Shown piece after piece: positions 8,318-15,591 of a stretch of DNA of 64,000 nt. Location: contig NZ_JACHJW010000001.1 in assembly GCF_014203835.1 (NCBI RefSeq), positions 6,956,501-7,020,500 on the forward strand. The letters run 5' to 3'. A model generated the notes under the pieces. The model ran no database searches and had not been told where the DNA came from. It saw nothing but the letters and a program-made list of their open reading frames with translations. The position numbers were made by a program, and so were the translations under genes. Position 1 is the stretch's first letter; the number at the start of each line of letters is the position of its first letter. The stretch comes from Micromonospora polyrhachis (GTDB taxonomy: Bacteria; Actinomycetota; Actinomycetes; Mycobacteriales; Micromonosporaceae).

Positions 8318-9048
8318 TTCGCCTCGCTCTTCGGGTATGCGCGATCACGGGTCAGGGTCGACCCGGTCATGGTCGCAGCGGGAGATAGCAGGAACATCAG
8401 TGGCCCGACCACATCGACCGGATCGCCGATGCCGGTGGCCCGGGCCCAGTGCTCCCGTTCCCCGCCGGAAGGATTGGCCTGCCGGAACTGCGGGGTGTCG
8501 ATCACTCCGGGAAAGACGGTGTTGACCCGGACACGGTGTTCGGCGACCTCGGCCGCGAGTGACTTGGCGAAGGCAATCAGCGCCCCCTTGCTCGCCGCGT
8601 ACGCCGACGCCTGGGCCCGGCCCGCGGTAGCCAGCCCCGAAGCGAAGACCAGGATCGTGCCGGCACGGCGGGCGATCATCCCGGGCAGTACCGCCTGTGC
8701 GCACCAGACCACGCCGTCGAGGTTGACGGCGAGGGTACGTCGCCACTGCTCCGGGTCCATGTCGACCACATCGCAGCGGGGCTGCACCGCCGCGCCGGCG
8801 ACCAGCGCGTCGACTTGGCCATGCTCAGCCTGGACCTGCGCCACCGCCGCCAGAACGGCACCACGGTCGGCGACGTCCACCTGGTAGTCGTGTACCCGTC
8901 CGCTGGGGTGCGGCGGCCCGGGCACCACGTCGAAGACCGCAGCCGTTCCACCGGCGTCGGCGTAGGCGTGGGCAAGGGCCGCACCGATGCCGTTGGCACC
9001 GCCGGTCACGACGAGGACCTCGCCGGTGGCGTCGAAACGGGCCTGCAT
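8314..9048 (-). CDS. Short-chain dehydrogenase/reductase (SDR)
   Basis: A 244-residue classical SDR. It has the cofactor motif TGGANGIG (residues 15-22), the catalytic Ser in VFASG, the active-site Tyr-x-x-x-Lys in YAASKGA, and a PGVID turn after the catalytic helix. The usual NNAG strand is altered to VAGAA. It oxidises or reduces an alcohol/ketone with NAD(P). AAGGAACA precedes the ATG, and the 3' end overlaps the monooxygenase start by 4 bp. In context it probably handles a hydroxylated intermediate of the unknown substrate. Confidence 0.88.
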   Translation of the reverse strand: MQARFDATGEVLVVTGGANGIGAALAHAYADAGGTAAVFDVVPGPPHPSGRVHDYQVDVADRGAVLAAVAQVQAEHGQVDALVAGAAVQPRCDVVDMDPEQWRRTLAVNLDGVVWCAQAVLPGMIARRAGTILVFASGLATAGRAQASAYAASKGALIAFAKSLAAEVAEHRVRVNTVFPGVIDTPQFRQANPSGGEREHWARATGIGDPVDVVGPLMFLLSPAATMTGSTLTRDRAYPKSEAK

Positions 9049-9085
9049 GCCTGTTCCTTCCTGTCGATCGTTGGATGGGTACCGG

Positions 9086-10162
9086 TCAGTTGGCGGTCAC
9101 GGGGTCGCCCAGCGGCACACCCAGGTCGGCGGCGACCTCGGCGAGGCCGGCGAAGACCGACGGTTCCAGCGCGACACCATGGCGCAGCGCCCGCGCGTAC
9201 CGGGCGGCCTCGATGTCGCCGGGCAGGTAGACCTGCTCGACCCCGGGAGCCCGGTCCGACGAGAGCACCTGGTCGGCCAGATCGGTCACCCGGCGGCCGA
9301 TCTCCTCGGCATCGTCGAACGCCTCGACGTCCAGGGCGAGGAAAAAGTGCGCGCAGTCGTTGGGCACGGTGGTGTCGGCGTACAACCCGTTGACCCGCCG
9401 ACCGTACGAGCCACCGGCGAGTACCCCGGTCAGCACGTCGATCATCAGGGCGAGGCCGTAGCCCTTGTGGCCGCCGGAGGGCAGCAGCAGCCCCTTGAGG
9501 GCGGCGGCCGGATCGGTGGTCGGTCGGCCGGCCGAGTCGGTCGCCCAGGTCGCCGGAATCTCCCGGCCCTCCCCCGCCGCCAACCGGATCTTGCCGAGCG
9601 CAGCCTCGGAGAGGGCGATGTCCAGGATCACCGGCTCGCCGTCGGAGCGCGGTACGGCGATCGCCAGCGGGTTGTTCCCCACCACCGCCGACGCACCGCC
9701 GGGTGCCGGCATCAGTGGTCGGGTGTTGGCCGCGGCGACACCGATGCACCCGTTGGCGGCGGCGAAGCCGGCATAGCGGAAGGCACCGCCGAAGTGGAAC
9801 GCCCGACGGACGCTGACCGCGCCCACCCCGTATGTCTGGGCCTTCTCCACCGCCAGGCGCATGGCCTGGTCGCCGGTGAGCTGACCGAGCGCGTGGCCCG
9901 CGTCGAGCACCGCGATGGCGCCCTTGTCCCGGACGATGTCGGCCTTCTCGGACCGGGTGACCGAGCCGGCCTTGATCCGGTCGACGTACATCGGCACGAG
10001 CAGTACGCCGTGTGAGGGGATGCCTCGCAGGTCGGCGTCCACGAGGGACTCGGCGACCACCCGGGCTGCCGGGTCGGAGAAGCCCAGCGCGCTGAAGACT
10101 GAGGTGACAGCGTCGGTGAGCCAGGAGACGGAAATCATCCGTTGATGTTGCCGAGTACTCAT
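9086..10162 (-). CDS. Malate/L-lactate (Ldh2) family dehydrogenase
   Basis: A 358-residue oxidoreductase of the Ldh_2/MDH_2 family, unrelated to Rossmann-fold lactate dehydrogenases. Diagnostic segments: DLRGIPSHGV (near residue 42), GAVSVRRAFHFGGAFRYAGF, and LLPSGGHKGYGLALMIDVLT near residue 230. The family reduces or oxidises 2-hydroxy acids, ureidoglycolate, sulfolactate and similar compounds with NAD(P)H. Its ATG at 10162 overlaps the ABC permease stop (ATGA), so it is translationally coupled to the importer. The pairing with an SsuC/TauC-type importer is seen for organo-acid substrates; the true substrate is unknown. Confidence 0.85.
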   Translation of the reverse strand: MSTRQHQRMISVSWLTDAVTSVFSALGFSDPAARVVAESLVDADLRGIPSHGVLLVPMYVDRIKAGSVTRSEKADIVRDKGAIAVLDAGHALGQLTGDQAMRLAVEKAQTYGVGAVSVRRAFHFGGAFRYAGFAAANGCIGVAAANTRPLMPAPGGASAVVGNNPLAIAVPRSDGEPVILDIALSEAALGKIRLAAGEGREIPATWATDSAGRPTTDPAAALKGLLLPSGGHKGYGLALMIDVLTGVLAGGSYGRRVNGLYADTTVPNDCAHFFLALDVEAFDDAEEIGRRVTDLADQVLSSDRAPGVEQVYLPGDIEAARYARALRHGVALEPSVFAGLAEVAADLGVPLGDPVTAN

Positions 10163-10989
10163 TTCCGCTCCGCCCAGGGTACGCAGAACCGCTCGATCGC
10201 GGCGAGAAGGTAGAAGAGGACGACGCTCATCACGCCGAGCAGGATCATCGCGGCGAACGCCAGCGCGGTGTCGGCACTCGCGCCCGAGGCGACGATGGCG
10301 TAGCCCAGGCCCTCGGTCGCGCCGACGAACTCGGCGATGACGGCACCGATCACCGCCAGGGTGATGGCGAGCTTGAGGCCGACGAAGAGTTGCGGGATGG
10401 CGGCCGGCATCCGGATCATGCGGAACATCTGCCACCAGTTGGCCTTCATGGACCGGGCCAACTCCACCAGGTCGGGCGGAGTGGCGCTGAGTCCGGCGGC
10501 GGTGGAGATGACGATCGGGAAGAAGCAGACCAGGAAGACCAGGAAGACCTTGGGAAACTGCCCGAAACCCATCCAGACCACCAGCAGCGGTGCGACCGCC
10601 ACCTTGGGTACGGCGTTGAGCATCAGGAGCAGCGGATAGACCGTACGCTCCAACACCCGGGAGGAGGTGACGATCAGGGCCAGCGGCACACCGACCACGA
10701 TCGCGAGCAGGAAGCCCTGCACCGTCTCCCAGAGGGTGACCAGGGTGTTGTCCCACAGGTAGTCGGCCTGGTCGACCATCGCCTCCGCCACCAGCAGTGG
10801 CGACGGCAGGATGAAGCTCTCGATCTTGAAGATGACCGTGAGCGCCCACCAGAGCCCGATGGTGACGACCACGCCGAGGACCGGGAGGAGTTGCTGACTC
10901 CAGCCACCCTCCGGACGGCGGGCGCGGTGGCGACGGGTGGATGCTGCGGGCTTGGGCGTGGGCGTCGGTGCGGGCGCGGTGACCGTCAC
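10159..10989 (-). CDS. ABC transporter permease, SsuC/TauC type
   Basis: A 276-residue inner-membrane permease of the binding-protein-dependent (BPD_transp_1) class with about six hydrophobic segments. A Pro/Thr-rich basic N-terminus (residues 1-25) precedes the first helix, and the EAA-like cytoplasmic loop is around residues 165-190. The nitrate/sulfonate/taurine subfamily is indicated by the partner ATPase and the NMT1/SsuA-like binding protein. The GTG start at 10989 overlaps the ATPase stop as GTGA, and its own stop overlaps the Ldh2 ATG. Confidence 0.88.
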   Translation of the reverse strand: MTVTAPAPTPTPKPAASTRRHRARRPEGGWSQQLLPVLGVVVTIGLWWALTVIFKIESFILPSPLLVAEAMVDQADYLWDNTLVTLWETVQGFLLAIVVGVPLALIVTSSRVLERTVYPLLLMLNAVPKVAVAPLLVVWMGFGQFPKVFLVFLVCFFPIVISTAAGLSATPPDLVELARSMKANWWQMFRMIRMPAAIPQLFVGLKLAITLAVIGAVIAEFVGATEGLGYAIVASGASADTALAFAAMILLGVMSVVLFYLLAAIERFCVPWAERK

Positions 10990-11753
10990 GGTGCCACCTC
11001 CTCCGGGGTCATCAGCAGGTCGTGCAGTTGGGCGCGCAACTCGCCGAGCTCGGCGGAGTGGCCGTCGTGTCCCAACGAACGCGGCCGGGCGACATCGATG
11101 TCAATAATCTTGTAGAGGCGGCCCGGACGAGGGCTCAGTACGACCACCCGATCGGCGAGCAGGACCGCCTCGTCCACCGAGTGCGTGACGAACAGGACCG
11201 TCGACGCCTGCTTCATCTGCAGACGCTGCAGCTCCACCGAGAGGTCGGCGCGGGTCAACGCGTCGAGCGCGGAGAACGGCTCGTCCATCAGCAGCACCCG
11301 GGGCTGCTGGATCAGGGCTCGGCAGAGGGAGACCCGCTGCTGCATGCCGCCGGAGAGTTCGTGCGGCAGACGCTTGTCGAAACCGGTCAGCCCGACGAGG
11401 TCGAGTAGTTCGTCCGCCCGCTTGCGGGCCGCCCTGCGATCCAGCCCGAACACCTCGGTCGGCAGCAGCACGTTGTCCAGCACCGAGCGCCACGGCAGCA
11501 GCGCCGGCCGCTGGAACATGAAGCCGACGTCCCGCCGGGGTGAGCTGATCGGCGTACCGGCGACGGTGATCTCGCCCGAGGTGGCCGTCTGCAGGCCGGC
11601 GACGAGCCGGAGCAGGGTCGACTTACCGCACCCGGAGCGGCCGACGATCGCGACGAACTCACCGTCGGCGACCTCGAGCGACACATCGCGCAGGGCTTCG
11701 ACGTCGCCGGCCCGGGTGCGGTATATCTGCGAGACGTTACGAATTCCGATCAT
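10986..11753 (-). CDS. ABC transporter ATP-binding protein, SsuB/TauB type
   Basis: A 255-residue ABC ATPase. Walker A reads GRSGCGKST (about residues 37-45), the Q-loop is in MFQRP, the signature is LSGGMQQR, Walker B is VLLMDEPFSALD, and the switch His is in FVTHSVDEA. The ATG at 11753 is chosen over an in-frame start at 11795 because a GGGAG lies 7 nt before it. It powers import with the adjacent permease and lipoprotein. Confidence 0.92.
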   Translation of the reverse strand: MIGIRNVSQIYRTRAGDVEALRDVSLEVADGEFVAIVGRSGCGKSTLLRLVAGLQTATSGEITVAGTPISSPRRDVGFMFQRPALLPWRSVLDNVLLPTEVFGLDRRAARKRADELLDLVGLTGFDKRLPHELSGGMQQRVSLCRALIQQPRVLLMDEPFSALDALTRADLSVELQRLQMKQASTVLFVTHSVDEAVLLADRVVVLSPRPGRLYKIIDIDVARPRSLGHDGHSAELGELRAQLHDLLMTPEEVAP

Positions 11754-11823
11754 GGTGTCGCTCCCTCGCGGTGCGTGCGACGTCGCCGCACGCACCGCGA
11801 TGTCGAAGAAGAGGAGTCAGGAA

Positions 11824-12816
11824 CTACTTGACGATGTCGTACACGCCGAGATCTTCGACCTTCGGCGTCGACTTGAGCGTGCCGGTGCCGGCGAGCAACG
11901 CCACCATCCGCTCCACCCGGGCCTGGTCAAGGTGGCCGACGGTGGCACCGTCGACGAGGACGTACGGCCGCATCGCGGTGAGTTCGGCGGCGGCGACCTT
12001 CTCGTCGGCGGTCCGGTCGTGCTTCTTCAGCAACTGCGCTGCCTCCTCGGGGTGCTCGACCGCATAGACGAGCCCCTTGAGCAGGGCGGCGGTGAACTTC
12101 TCCACCTGCGCCCTGTCGCTGGTCAGCTTCGAGGCGGAGACCAGCAGCCCGTTGCCGTATAGGTCGGGCAGCTTGTCGGCGTACGGCAGCATGGTGACCG
12201 TCTTGCCCCCGGCCGCCTTCTCCAGCAGCGGCTTGCCGGCGACGAACTGGCCGATCGCGTCGACCGAGCCGGAGGCGAGCAACTGCGGCAGGGACTGCGG
12301 GGAGGAAGGCACGAACTTGACCGAGTTCGCGTCGATGCCCGCCGCCTTGGCGTACGCCGGGAAAATGATCATATTGGTCGACCCGGCGGCGTCGGCGATG
12401 CTGCTGCCCGGCAGCTTCTCCGGCGAGTCGATCGCCTTGGCCAGCGACGCGATGCCGGCCATGGACTTCTGGTGCACGGCGGCCACGGCACGGACCGGGA
12501 AGCTCTCGTTGGCCTGCGTCGTGATGACCCCGGCCAAGTCGCCGGTGCCGTAGTCGGCCTGCCCCGACCCGATGAGCTTCATGACATCGGCGGTCCCGGT
12601 GCCGGGCTTGATGGCGACCTTGAGGCCGGCCTCTTCGAAGTAGCCCTTCTCCAGGGCGACGTATGCGTACGCGTCCCGACCGAACGTCCCGAAGGAGGTC
12701 AGGTAGGTGACCGAGGCGGCGTTGGGCGAATCTTCTGACTCCGAGCTGCAACCAGCGGCGGTGACGAGGAGAGCGGTCGCGGCGAGGGCTGCGACGAGAC
12801 GGTTACGACCTGACAT
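11824..12816 (-). CDS. ABC transporter substrate-binding lipoprotein, SsuA/NMT1 type
   Basis: A 330-residue extracytoplasmic binding protein. The N-terminus MSGRNRLVAALAATALLVTA followed by AGCSS is a lipoprotein signal peptide, with the lipid-anchored Cys near residue 23. The mature part has the two-lobed NMT1/THI5-like pattern (YVALEKGYFEEAGLKVAIKP near the start), as in sulfonate, taurine, nitrate and pyrimidine-precursor importers. The ATG at 12816 has AGGAGG just upstream; an in-frame start at 12846 is less likely. It is the first gene of the catabolic operon. The ligand is presumably the substrate of the downstream enzymes and cannot be named. Confidence 0.88.
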   Translation of the reverse strand: MSGRNRLVAALAATALLVTAAGCSSESEDSPNAASVTYLTSFGTFGRDAYAYVALEKGYFEEAGLKVAIKPGTGTADVMKLIGSGQADYGTGDLAGVITTQANESFPVRAVAAVHQKSMAGIASLAKAIDSPEKLPGSSIADAAGSTNMIIFPAYAKAAGIDANSVKFVPSSPQSLPQLLASGSVDAIGQFVAGKPLLEKAAGGKTVTMLPYADKLPDLYGNGLLVSASKLTSDRAQVEKFTAALLKGLVYAVEHPEEAAQLLKKHDRTADEKVAAAELTAMRPYVLVDGATVGHLDQARVERMVALLAGTGTLKSTPKVEDLGVYDIVK

Positions 12817-12841
12817 GAAACCTCCTGCGAAAGCGAGATTT

Positions 12842-12870
12842 ATCAAATGTCAAACCTGAGAGTTCGTCAA
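12842..12870 (-). promoter_or_regulatory. Candidate promoter of the catabolic operon
   Basis: Reading leftward, a TTGACG box (12865-12870) and a TTTGAT box (12842-12847) are separated by 17 bp, immediately upstream of the binding-protein gene. The -10 is weak. The stretch also holds TCAAATGTCAAA repeats that could be an operator for the GntR protein. Confidence 0.35.
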
Positions 12871-13527
12871 GACCCGTACCGGAACGGCCTCGGTTCAGGC
12901 GGCGACCCGACCGACGAGCGGGATACCACTACCACCGCCACCGTCAACGCCACCGGCCGGGGCCCGCAATAGCGTCCGATACCTGGTCAACGCCTCCCGG
13001 GAGGGAGGTGCGTCGCAGGATGGGTGAGGTCGCTGCAATTCATAGCCGATCCCCCAGTCCGTACGATTCGGACGAAGCGGGGTTCGTGAGACTGATCACG
13101 CCGACACTGGACAGCGGTCTGCCGCCGGCCACGGCGACCAGATAGGCCAGTCCTGTCAAATCTGTGCTGTCAGGCCAATCCTGTCAGGCCACTCCTATCG
13201 GGGCAGTCCTGTCAGGGCAGTCCTATCGAGCCGATGCCGCGCCGTGCGGGGTCCGCGAGGCCGTAGCCGTTGTCGCTGCTCTCGGCGGTGATCATGCCGT
13301 AACGTCGGCGTCGGTCACGCGCGAACGGGTGACGAGGAGGCCGTCGTGATGTACAACGTCCTCCAGGCGCCCCACCTTTCGGATGCCGCCGGATAGCTGT
13401 CCGCGACCGCTACCGCACGGATGCCGTCAGCTGCATGAGCCGCCCGACCGTCACCAGCCGGCCCGTGGCGGGAAGCATCCGACGCGGCATTCTGGTGCTT
13501 ACCGACGCCATGCTCGAACGTCCCTCT
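12871..13527. other. Intergenic region without a convincing gene
   Basis: Part of an 849-bp gap between the catabolic operon and the SWIM gene stop. Open frames here are short and carry no family resemblance. It contains a CCTCCCGGGAGG palindrome at 12993-13004 and the 14-bp tandem repeat at 13145-13228. The rest looks like spacer or long-decayed coding sequence. Confidence 0.45.
13145..13228. repeat. 14-bp tandem repeat, six units in register
   Basis: Six consecutive 14-bp units with no spacers, consensus GGCCAGTCCTGTCA: units begin at 13145, 13159, 13173, 13187, 13201 and 13215. Unit 2 is the most diverged (AATCTGTGCTGTCA), and units 4 and 6 end in CCTATCG. The period is not a multiple of three, so it is not a simple coding repeat. 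Confidence 0.9.
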
Positions 13528-13580
13528 CACCTGCGCCTCGGCGTCCGCCCAAGGGACGGGCGGACGCCGAGGCGCAGGTG
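13528..13580. terminator. Perfect 23-bp hairpin downstream of the SWIM gene
   Basis: A 23-bp arm at 13528-13550 is exactly complementary to 13558-13580, with a 7-nt loop (AAGGGAC). It lies 86 bp downstream of the leftward SWIM-gene stop at 13666 and is the likely terminator of the five-gene MoxR operon. There is no T-run, as is usual in actinobacteria. Confidence 0.75.
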
Positions 13581-13665
13581 ATCGCCACCGGTCCGCGTCG
13601 CGGCAGCGACCACCTGGCCCGCCAGCCATTCGGCCCGCAGTTCGATCGCCCCGCATCCCGGCAGG

Positions 13666-15591
13666 TCAGCCGACGGGTGGTGCCGTCCAGGAGGACCGGA
13701 TCAGTTCCCGCTCGGTGGCGGCGAGGTGGGCGGTCACGGCCAGCCAGGCCCAGGCGTACCGGTCCGGGTCGGGATCGGTGAGCCGGCCAAACACGTCCCG
13801 GCCGCGCCGCCCGGACTCGTCGGCGAGCGCGGCGGCCACCGTGGCGGCGGTCGTGAAGCCGGCGCGCCGCAGTGGACCAACCAGCCCGGTGCCCTCACCA
13901 CGCACCGCCTCGGCGACGGCGCGGCGACCGCCGGAGACGGCCAGTTCCACCAGCCGGCGGACCCGCCACAGTGGGGACTCCGCAACCGCGTCGGCGCCGA
14001 GGGCGAGAACCGGTTCGGTCATCGCGGCCGGGTCGCGCGGCGGTAGGTGGCCGCCCTGGATCTCGTCGTAGCCGAGGTCCGCCCGACCGTGCCAGTCCGC
14101 CGGCAGGCGAAGTGTCGTAGCCGCACCGGGCACCGGGCCCACCGCAAGCGGGTGCAGTGTGCTGGCCCGGTCCGGGTCCAGCCGGCCGACCACCCGGATC
14201 CGCAGGCCCGGGCGGGAGGCGAGCCGCCGCAGGTTGGCCACGTGGGCCAGCATCGGGTGAGAGTTGACCGGCACCAGCCGGATCACCGGCCCCTCCGGCA
14301 CCGGCGCGCGGTCCGCTCCGGCGTCTGTGCCCGGGGCCAGCTCGCGGGCCAGCACCTGGTCGCCAACGGCGCCCACGACCATCAGGTCACCGCCGACCAG
14401 CGCGGTCCCGGCCCGGACCGGGTCCTCCGGGTCGTCGGCGGCGAGTTGGGCGGTCACCACCTCGGCGAGCGGGCGGGCAAACAGTTCCGCCAGCGGTCCG
14501 CCAGACCAGTCGATCCCGGTGAGCGGGGTGGCCCGGACGCCCTTGCCGGCGCCGAGTCGACCGTCCGGGGAGACGGTGGTGCCGCTGATCCGCAGGCCGC
14601 CACGGGCCAGCACCGCGTGGTTGACCGCTACCGCGCCCATCTCGGTGACCGCCCGGGCGCAGTCCCGTGCCCGGTCCGGGCCACCCGGTTTCACGTCGCC
14701 GAAGGAGAGCCGACGCCCGTCAGCGGCGACCAGGTGGGTGACCACCCCGGCGTACCCGGTCGCACTGATCACCGGTTCCCGACAGACGCCGTAGACCTCC
14801 AGCGTGCCGTCCGGCTGGTACGCCCGCCGGAGGATGCCGATCAGCGCCGGATCGGGATCACCGGCGGCCAGCCGGCCGGCGACGTACAGCAGGTCGTGCA
14901 GCACCTCGACCAGCTCGGCCAGCCGGTGGCCGGCGTGTCGTCCCCGGTGTGCGCGCAGGCCACGCACCGTGCGCAGCGCGGCACTCTCCGCCCGCGGCAG
15001 ACCGGCCAGCCGGGCGCTGTGTGCGGCCCGCAGCAGTTCAGCCTGGGGAACCGCACCGGCGGCCGGCGCGCCGGCCGCGAGCACCGCGGCGGCTGACCGC
15101 CACAGCGCGCTGGCGGCGGCCCGTTGCGCCTTCGTCGGTGCCGTGCTCCGGCCGGTACGACCGGAGTCCGCGCCAGCCGACATCGCAGGCCCTCCGGACC
15201 GGCGGGTGGACGCGCCGAGACTGTCCTGTGCGGACGAATCTGCGGTGGATACCGGGTCGGAATGGGTGGCCGGGTCGGCGACCGGGCAGGCAACCAGGAC
15301 CGCGGTCCGGTGCAGGCAGCGGGGTGCCAGCAGGCAGCTACACCGCGCCTGGTGTGGATCGGTGACCGCGCCGGTCGGTCCGGGCGTCAGGGTGACCAGG
15401 GCCTCGGTGCCACAGTCGACCGACACGCCACCATCGACCCGACCGACGGGAACACCGGCCAGCCGTTCGACGGTGGCGTCCAGCCGCTTGTGTAGCCGGG
15501 ATGGCAGGGCCGCCACCGCCGCGCTGGCGACCGCCGGCAGCACCGGTGGCAACCGGTCGGTCTGCACGGCGGTGGGTGTGCTGTCCGTCAA
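13666..15591 (-). CDS. SWIM zinc-finger protein of the MoxR-VWA locus (YehQ-like)
   Basis: A 641-residue protein with an early SWIM zinc finger: C84-x-C86 and C92-x-H94 in the segment ARCSCLLAPRCLH. SWIM domains bind zinc and are associated with DNA or protein binding. The remainder is Ala/Leu/Arg-rich, with an acidic Ser/Thr linker around residues 105-150 and long helical stretches after. Its ATG overlaps the DUF5682-VWA stop (ATGA), making it the last gene of the operon. By order and content it corresponds to E. coli YehQ, whose function is unknown. No catalytic motif was recognised. Confidence 0.75.
   Translation of the reverse strand: MTDSTPTAVQTDRLPPVLPAVASAAVAALPSRLHKRLDATVERLAGVPVGRVDGGVSVDCGTEALVTLTPGPTGAVTDPHQARCSCLLAPRCLHRTAVLVACPVADPATHSDPVSTADSSAQDSLGASTRRSGGPAMSAGADSGRTGRSTAPTKAQRAAASALWRSAAAVLAAGAPAAGAVPQAELLRAAHSARLAGLPRAESAALRTVRGLRAHRGRHAGHRLAELVEVLHDLLYVAGRLAAGDPDPALIGILRRAYQPDGTLEVYGVCREPVISATGYAGVVTHLVAADGRRLSFGDVKPGGPDRARDCARAVTEMGAVAVNHAVLARGGLRISGTTVSPDGRLGAGKGVRATPLTGIDWSGGPLAELFARPLAEVVTAQLAADDPEDPVRAGTALVGGDLMVVGAVGDQVLARELAPGTDAGADRAPVPEGPVIRLVPVNSHPMLAHVANLRRLASRPGLRIRVVGRLDPDRASTLHPLAVGPVPGAATTLRLPADWHGRADLGYDEIQGGHLPPRDPAAMTEPVLALGADAVAESPLWRVRRLVELAVSGGRRAVAEAVRGEGTGLVGPLRRAGFTTAATVAAALADESGRRGRDVFGRLTDPDPDRYAWAWLAVTAHLAATERELIRSSWTAPPVG

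Noticed and set aside
6920-8887. 655-codon plus-strand frame
   Set aside because: Antisense to the flavin monooxygenase and SDR genes, which carry full motifs; typical high-GC shadow frame.
13145-13228. Possible small CRISPR array
   Set aside because: Units are only 14 bp and directly abutting with no unique spacers; no cas genes are nearby.
13315-13656. 113-codon minus-strand frame in the gap before the SWIM gene stop
   Set aside because: Runs through the 23-bp terminator hairpin and has no recognisable protein pattern.
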